From a bacterium (lineage in GTDB: Bacteria; 4484-113; JAFGCY01), in the NCBI GenBank assembly GCA_020440605.1, contig JAGRNT010000012.1, forward strand, positions 62,001-126,000: a stretch of DNA of 64,000 nt, read 5' to 3'. The position numbers and the translations under genes are program-made. How positions within the stretch are numbered: position 1 is the stretch's first letter; each line of letters begins with the position of its first letter. The notes beneath the pieces are model-generated. The model was not told the DNA's origin, ran no database searches, and saw only the letters and a list, made by a program, of their open reading frames with translations. This document shows, piece after piece, positions 60,889-64,000 of this stretch.

Positions 60889-61853
60889 TGCATCGCGACC
60901 AGCACTGCCGCACCACCCGGGCGGTTGGCAATCGCCTTCACCACGCTCGGCACGGCCTGCATCCGCCGCGTGACCTCATCAAGGTCCTCCAGCCGGCAGA
61001 GCACCGCCACATGCGAGCCGGCATCCACGGTGTAGTAGGCCTGCAGGCCCTCCGCGCGCCAGGCCAGCACGCTGTGCATGATGTCCATCGTGCCCGCCTG
61101 CCAGTACATCAGCGTCGGGCGCGTTGCCAGCATGCAGGCGTGCATCGCATTGCTGTTCTCTTCGGCGATCTCGCCGACCTCCCCGAGGTCCCAGCTGCGC
61201 AGCGCATGCAGCATGTAGCGGTAGTCGTGCCGCGCCTGCAGCACCCAGCGCCGGTAGTAGGGCGAGGTCTGTTCGGAGAGCTTCATGCCCTCGCGCGAGC
61301 TGTACTGCTTCGGTTCGCTGTCAACGATGCCGACCACCATTCCCCAGGGCACATCGCCGGCCGGCACCAGCAGCCGGGCCGCCGGGTCGTCGCCATTGGA
61401 GAGGCTGGAGAGCCCGCCCGTGATGCTGCGCGCCGCCGAACCGCTGCCGCGCCGCGCGAGCTTCGTGAGCAGTGTCTGGGTGATGCGCACCTCGCTCAGT
61501 TCATTGAGCGCCGTGGCCAGCGCCGCGAATGCGCTGGAGCTGGAGGCCAGTCCGCTGGACATCGGGAAGCTGTTCTCGCTCTCGATGCGCACGCGGCCCT
61601 CGATCAGTTTCTCCGTGCGCCAGATGTCGAGATAGCGCACCACGCGCTCACGCTCGAGTCCCGTTGCCACACGGCCATTGATCACAACCGCATCCTCGGC
61701 GGCATCGATCATCTCGGCTGTGGTGACCGTCGTCAGTGAATCCAGCGCCAGCGAGATGCTCGGCGTGGCGGGGGTGTCGAGCGGTCCGCTCTTGCCCCAG
61801 TACTTGCACAGCGCGATGTTGGCATGCGCCCGGGCCCTGACCTTCCTGCTCAT
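60885..61853 (-). CDS. mvaD: Diphosphomevalonate decarboxylase
   Basis: The protein has 322 residues. It would convert mevalonate 5-diphosphate to isopentenyl diphosphate with ATP. The signature AHANIALCKYWGK is at the N-terminus. MSSGLASSSSAFAALA is the ATP loop, and RRGSGSAARSITGG carries the conserved Ser/Arg. YYTVDAGSHVAVLC is typical for the C-terminal half. It overlaps the upstream fusion gene's stop and the downstream kinase start by 4 nt each (ATGA style), so the three are tightly coupled. Confidence 0.93.
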   Translation of the reverse strand: MSRKVRARAHANIALCKYWGKSGPLDTPATPSISLALDSLTTVTTAEMIDAAEDAVVINGRVATGLERERVVRYLDIWRTEKLIEGRVRIESENSFPMSSGLASSSSAFAALATALNELSEVRITQTLLTKLARRGSGSAARSITGGLSSLSNGDDPAARLLVPAGDVPWGMVVGIVDSEPKQYSSREGMKLSEQTSPYYRRWVLQARHDYRYMLHALRSWDLGEVGEIAEENSNAMHACMLATRPTLMYWQAGTMDIMHSVLAWRAEGLQAYYTVDAGSHVAVLCRLEDLDEVTRRMQAVPSVVKAIANRPGGAAVLVAMQ

Positions 61854-64000
61854 GAACCGCTTCCCAGCTCAAAGGGCAGCACCAGCGGGAACTGCGTTGC
61901 CAGTTCCTGCATCATCTGATATCGCTTCTCGGGGCTGACGAGCGCGATCACCGCGCCGCCGCCGCCCGCGCCTGTCAGCTTGGCGCCGAAGGCTCCCATC
62001 GAGCGCAGCAGCTCGACGGCAGCGTCCAGCTTCTCGGTGCTCACACCGAGGTCCGCCAGCAGTTCATGATTCTCATTCATCAGTGCACCGACCTGCTCGA
62101 GGTTGCCACCGCCGAGCGCGGCTCCGGCCAGCGCAGTGATCTCACCGATGCGGCTGAGGATCTTGTCAACGCGCGCCTGATTCAGCTCACGGCTGTGGCG
62201 CACCTGCTGCACGAGCTCGATGGTACGCGCCCCCGGCTCCACGATGCAGATGATCCCGGTGGCCTGCACCGGCACCCTGATGGACAGTGTTTCGCGCGGC
62301 GGGCCGCTGCGGAACCAGAGCACACCGCCGTTCAGCACGGTGGCCGCATCCATCCCGCTCGGGCTGCCGTGGTAGATGCTCTCCAGCTTCTGCACTTCCT
62401 CGAACAGTGAGTTGTCAAGCCGGCGCTGGTACTCCAGCCCGGCATAGCGCCTCAGTGCGGTGCACAGTGCCACGCTGCAGGCCGCGCTGGACCCGAGCCC
62501 CATCCCCGGCACCAGCTCGCTCTCGATCGCGATGGCGATCGGGGCCTGCTGCAGGCCGTATGTGGCCAGCGCCTCATCCACCACCTGACTGAACAGGCGG
62601 ATGTCGAGGTCGCTCTCCGGCATCTCGAAGACCTCGCGGAAGGTCGGCTGCAGGAAGCGCGGCCCGGCCGGGTCATGCTGGATCCGGCACTTGAGCTTGA
62701 CGTCGATGCTCGCCGTGATCCCGGGCTGGCCCCAGACCGTGGCATGTTCACCGAACAGCACCACCTTGCCGGGGGCCCAGGTCTCGATCGGCATCTCGCC
62801 TGATTCATCCGCTGCCATGCGGCTGTCCTGCAGCTCACGGTGCACTCGCTCCGCCGTTGCCACCTTCACGTCGCCGAGCGCGATCATGCGCTGCGCGACC
62901 TCCTCCACGTCCTGGCTGGGCACGCCGACGCTGATTGCCACCGAGCGTGCATGCAGGGCCATGTGGCCCTTCTGGATCCCGTCCGTTGCCAGTGCCAGGC
63001 AGGCCGCGAAGTTCTGTCCGAGCCCGACCGCCGCCAGCAGTGATGCCAGCTCGCGGGCATTCTCGACGCCGCTCACGCGCCTGAGCACCTTCACACCGGG
63101 GTGGCTGTTGACGGCGCCGCCGACCCAGCCCACCTGCAGCGGCAGCTCGATCCGGCCGAGCAGTTCGTTGCCATCAATCTCGTATTCCGTCAGACCGCGG
63201 TACTGTCCGCTGCGGGCCGCATGCGCATGCCCGCCGGCCTCGATCGCCCGCCAGTCCTGGCCGAGGGCGATTGCCGCGGCGTCTATGCCGTTGAAGATGC
63301 CCTTGTTGTGGGTCGCCGCGCGGTAGGGGTCGATGCGTGCCATGCGTCCGGCCTCCACCATCCGCCGCGCCACCATCTCGCCGTCCATCTCAGCCGTTGC
63401 CAGGATCTCGAAGGGCAGGCGGAAGCTGGCCTGCGCCAGGCGGCGGTCGGCGTAGTTGCTGACGATGCGCAGGTTGCTGCGCCCGCCGCAGAGTTCGGCC
63501 GCCAGGCTGCCGGCCGCCTCGCAGGAGTAGTTCACCGCGTTGGCACCCATCGCCTCGCGCACGTCGATCAGCAGATGCAGCACCAGCATCCGGCTACCGT
63601 CGCGCTCATCAGTAAGCACGCGGGTCTCGATCTCGAAGGCCCCGCCGCCGCGCTTGACCATCCGTTCATTCGGGCGGTTGGCAGCCGCGAGTATCTCTGA
63701 TTTGCTGTCATGCAGGATCCGCACCGCGGCATCGATGTCGGCCACATCCAGCAGCTGGATCTGCCCGATCATCACCGGGTCGTCCGCCTCCGTCTGGAAA
63801 CCGCCGGCCTTGCGGATCATCAGCGCTGCCTTGCTGGCGGCGGCGATGATCGAGGCCTCCTCGATCGCCATCGGCACGAGGTGCTCCTTGCCGTCCACGA
63901 GGAAGTTCAGCCCGAGCCCGAGCGGCAGGCCGAACACGCCGACGGCGTTCTCCACCATGTTCACGGCGTGGCGGATGCGCAGGCACTGCCCGTTGCGCAG
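61850..64000 (-). CDS. HMG-CoA reductase-mevalonate kinase fusion (5' end outside window)
   Basis: The frame stays open from the right edge, giving 716 visible residues. Residues 1 to about 400 are a class II (MvaA-type) HMG-CoA reductase: MVENAVGVFGLPLGLGLNF, MAIEEASIIAAAS (catalytic Glu), HNKGIFNGID (Lys), LGQDWRAIEAGGHAHAA (Asp), GHMALHARSVA (His). Judging from the family, some 30-50 residues are cut off. From about residue 405 a complete mevalonate kinase follows: APGKVVLFGEHATVWGQPG, GMGLGSSAACSVAL and KLTGAGGGGAVI. No stop or frameshift separates them. The fusion would link the committing and next step in one chain. I do not know of such a fusion as a described enzyme. Confidence 0.9.
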   Translation of the reverse strand: MRNGQCLRIRHAVNMVENAVGVFGLPLGLGLNFLVDGKEHLVPMAIEEASIIAAASKAALMIRKAGGFQTEADDPVMIGQIQLLDVADIDAAVRILHDSKSEILAAANRPNERMVKRGGGAFEIETRVLTDERDGSRMLVLHLLIDVREAMGANAVNYSCEAAGSLAAELCGGRSNLRIVSNYADRRLAQASFRLPFEILATAEMDGEMVARRMVEAGRMARIDPYRAATHNKGIFNGIDAAAIALGQDWRAIEAGGHAHAARSGQYRGLTEYEIDGNELLGRIELPLQVGWVGGAVNSHPGVKVLRRVSGVENARELASLLAAVGLGQNFAACLALATDGIQKGHMALHARSVAISVGVPSQDVEEVAQRMIALGDVKVATAERVHRELQDSRMAADESGEMPIETWAPGKVVLFGEHATVWGQPGITASIDVKLKCRIQHDPAGPRFLQPTFREVFEMPESDLDIRLFSQVVDEALATYGLQQAPIAIAIESELVPGMGLGSSAACSVALCTALRRYAGLEYQRRLDNSLFEEVQKLESIYHGSPSGMDAATVLNGGVLWFRSGPPRETLSIRVPVQATGIICIVEPGARTIELVQQVRHSRELNQARVDKILSRIGEITALAGAALGGGNLEQVGALMNENHELLADLGVSTEKLDAAVELLRSMGAFGAKLTGAGGGGAVIALVSPEKRYQMMQELATQFPLVLPFELGSGS

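Overview
This is a GC-rich, gene-dense bacterial chromosome segment from an uncultured, probably diderm lineage that I cannot place in a phylum. The support for a diderm is several lipoproteins with lipoboxes, a PilQ-like AMIN/N0 protein and a type II secretion or type IV pilus style pseudopilin operon. Isoprenoids appear to be made by the mevalonate pathway. There is no phage, transposase or CRISPR array. Almost all of the window is coding, and the few gaps longer than 150 bp are mostly filled with degenerate heptamer repeats and small hairpins.

Positions 1-16.9 kb (minus strand) hold a seven-gene pseudopilin operon in the order GspH-like, GspI-like, three GspG-like, GspJ-like, GspK-like. 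All the proteins are much longer than classical pseudopilins. The GspK-like gene runs off the left edge and encodes at least 2,876 residues: a GspK head followed by more than 2,000 residues of IPT/TIG, PKD-like and other beta modules. This is the most unusual object in the window.

Positions 17-30.4 kb hold hpt and a PaiB-like protein. Next comes an arsR - SRPBCC - SRPBCC - VOC - exported VOC run with a clear operator/promoter. It is followed by a membrane protein, two adjacent RlaP-type nucleotidyltransferases, a fibronectin-III-like lipoprotein and uvrC.

Positions 30.4-46.6 kb hold mostly cell-envelope proteins: an exported helical protein, a dockerin/PKD lipoprotein, a tail-anchored TPR protein, a duplicated-domain lipoprotein and the AMIN/N0 protein. 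A ROK kinase, a CinA/PncC amidohydrolase and an aspartase are interspersed.

Positions 46.6-57.6 kb hold a biotin ligase, two tandem S9A prolyl oligopeptidase-like peptidases bracketed by heptamer-repeat arrays, and a DEAD-box helicase with a long RGG-rich tail. They are followed by a methyltransferase and rhodanese pair, a YtxH protein, a receiver-only response regulator and tRNA-Phe and tRNA-Asp.

Positions 57.6-64 kb hold a small coil-rich protein, a polysaccharide deacetylase with an altered metal site and a translationally coupled mevalonate operon: an HMG-CoA reductase-mevalonate kinase fusion (partial), diphosphomevalonate decarboxylase and phosphomevalonate kinase.

Genome-style traits recur. 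Several genes have a -10-like box only 6-9 nt before the start codon, which suggests leaderless mRNAs. Three convergent gene pairs share a CTAG as overlapping stop codons. In several places the stop codon lies inside, or directly abuts, an intergenic repeat.
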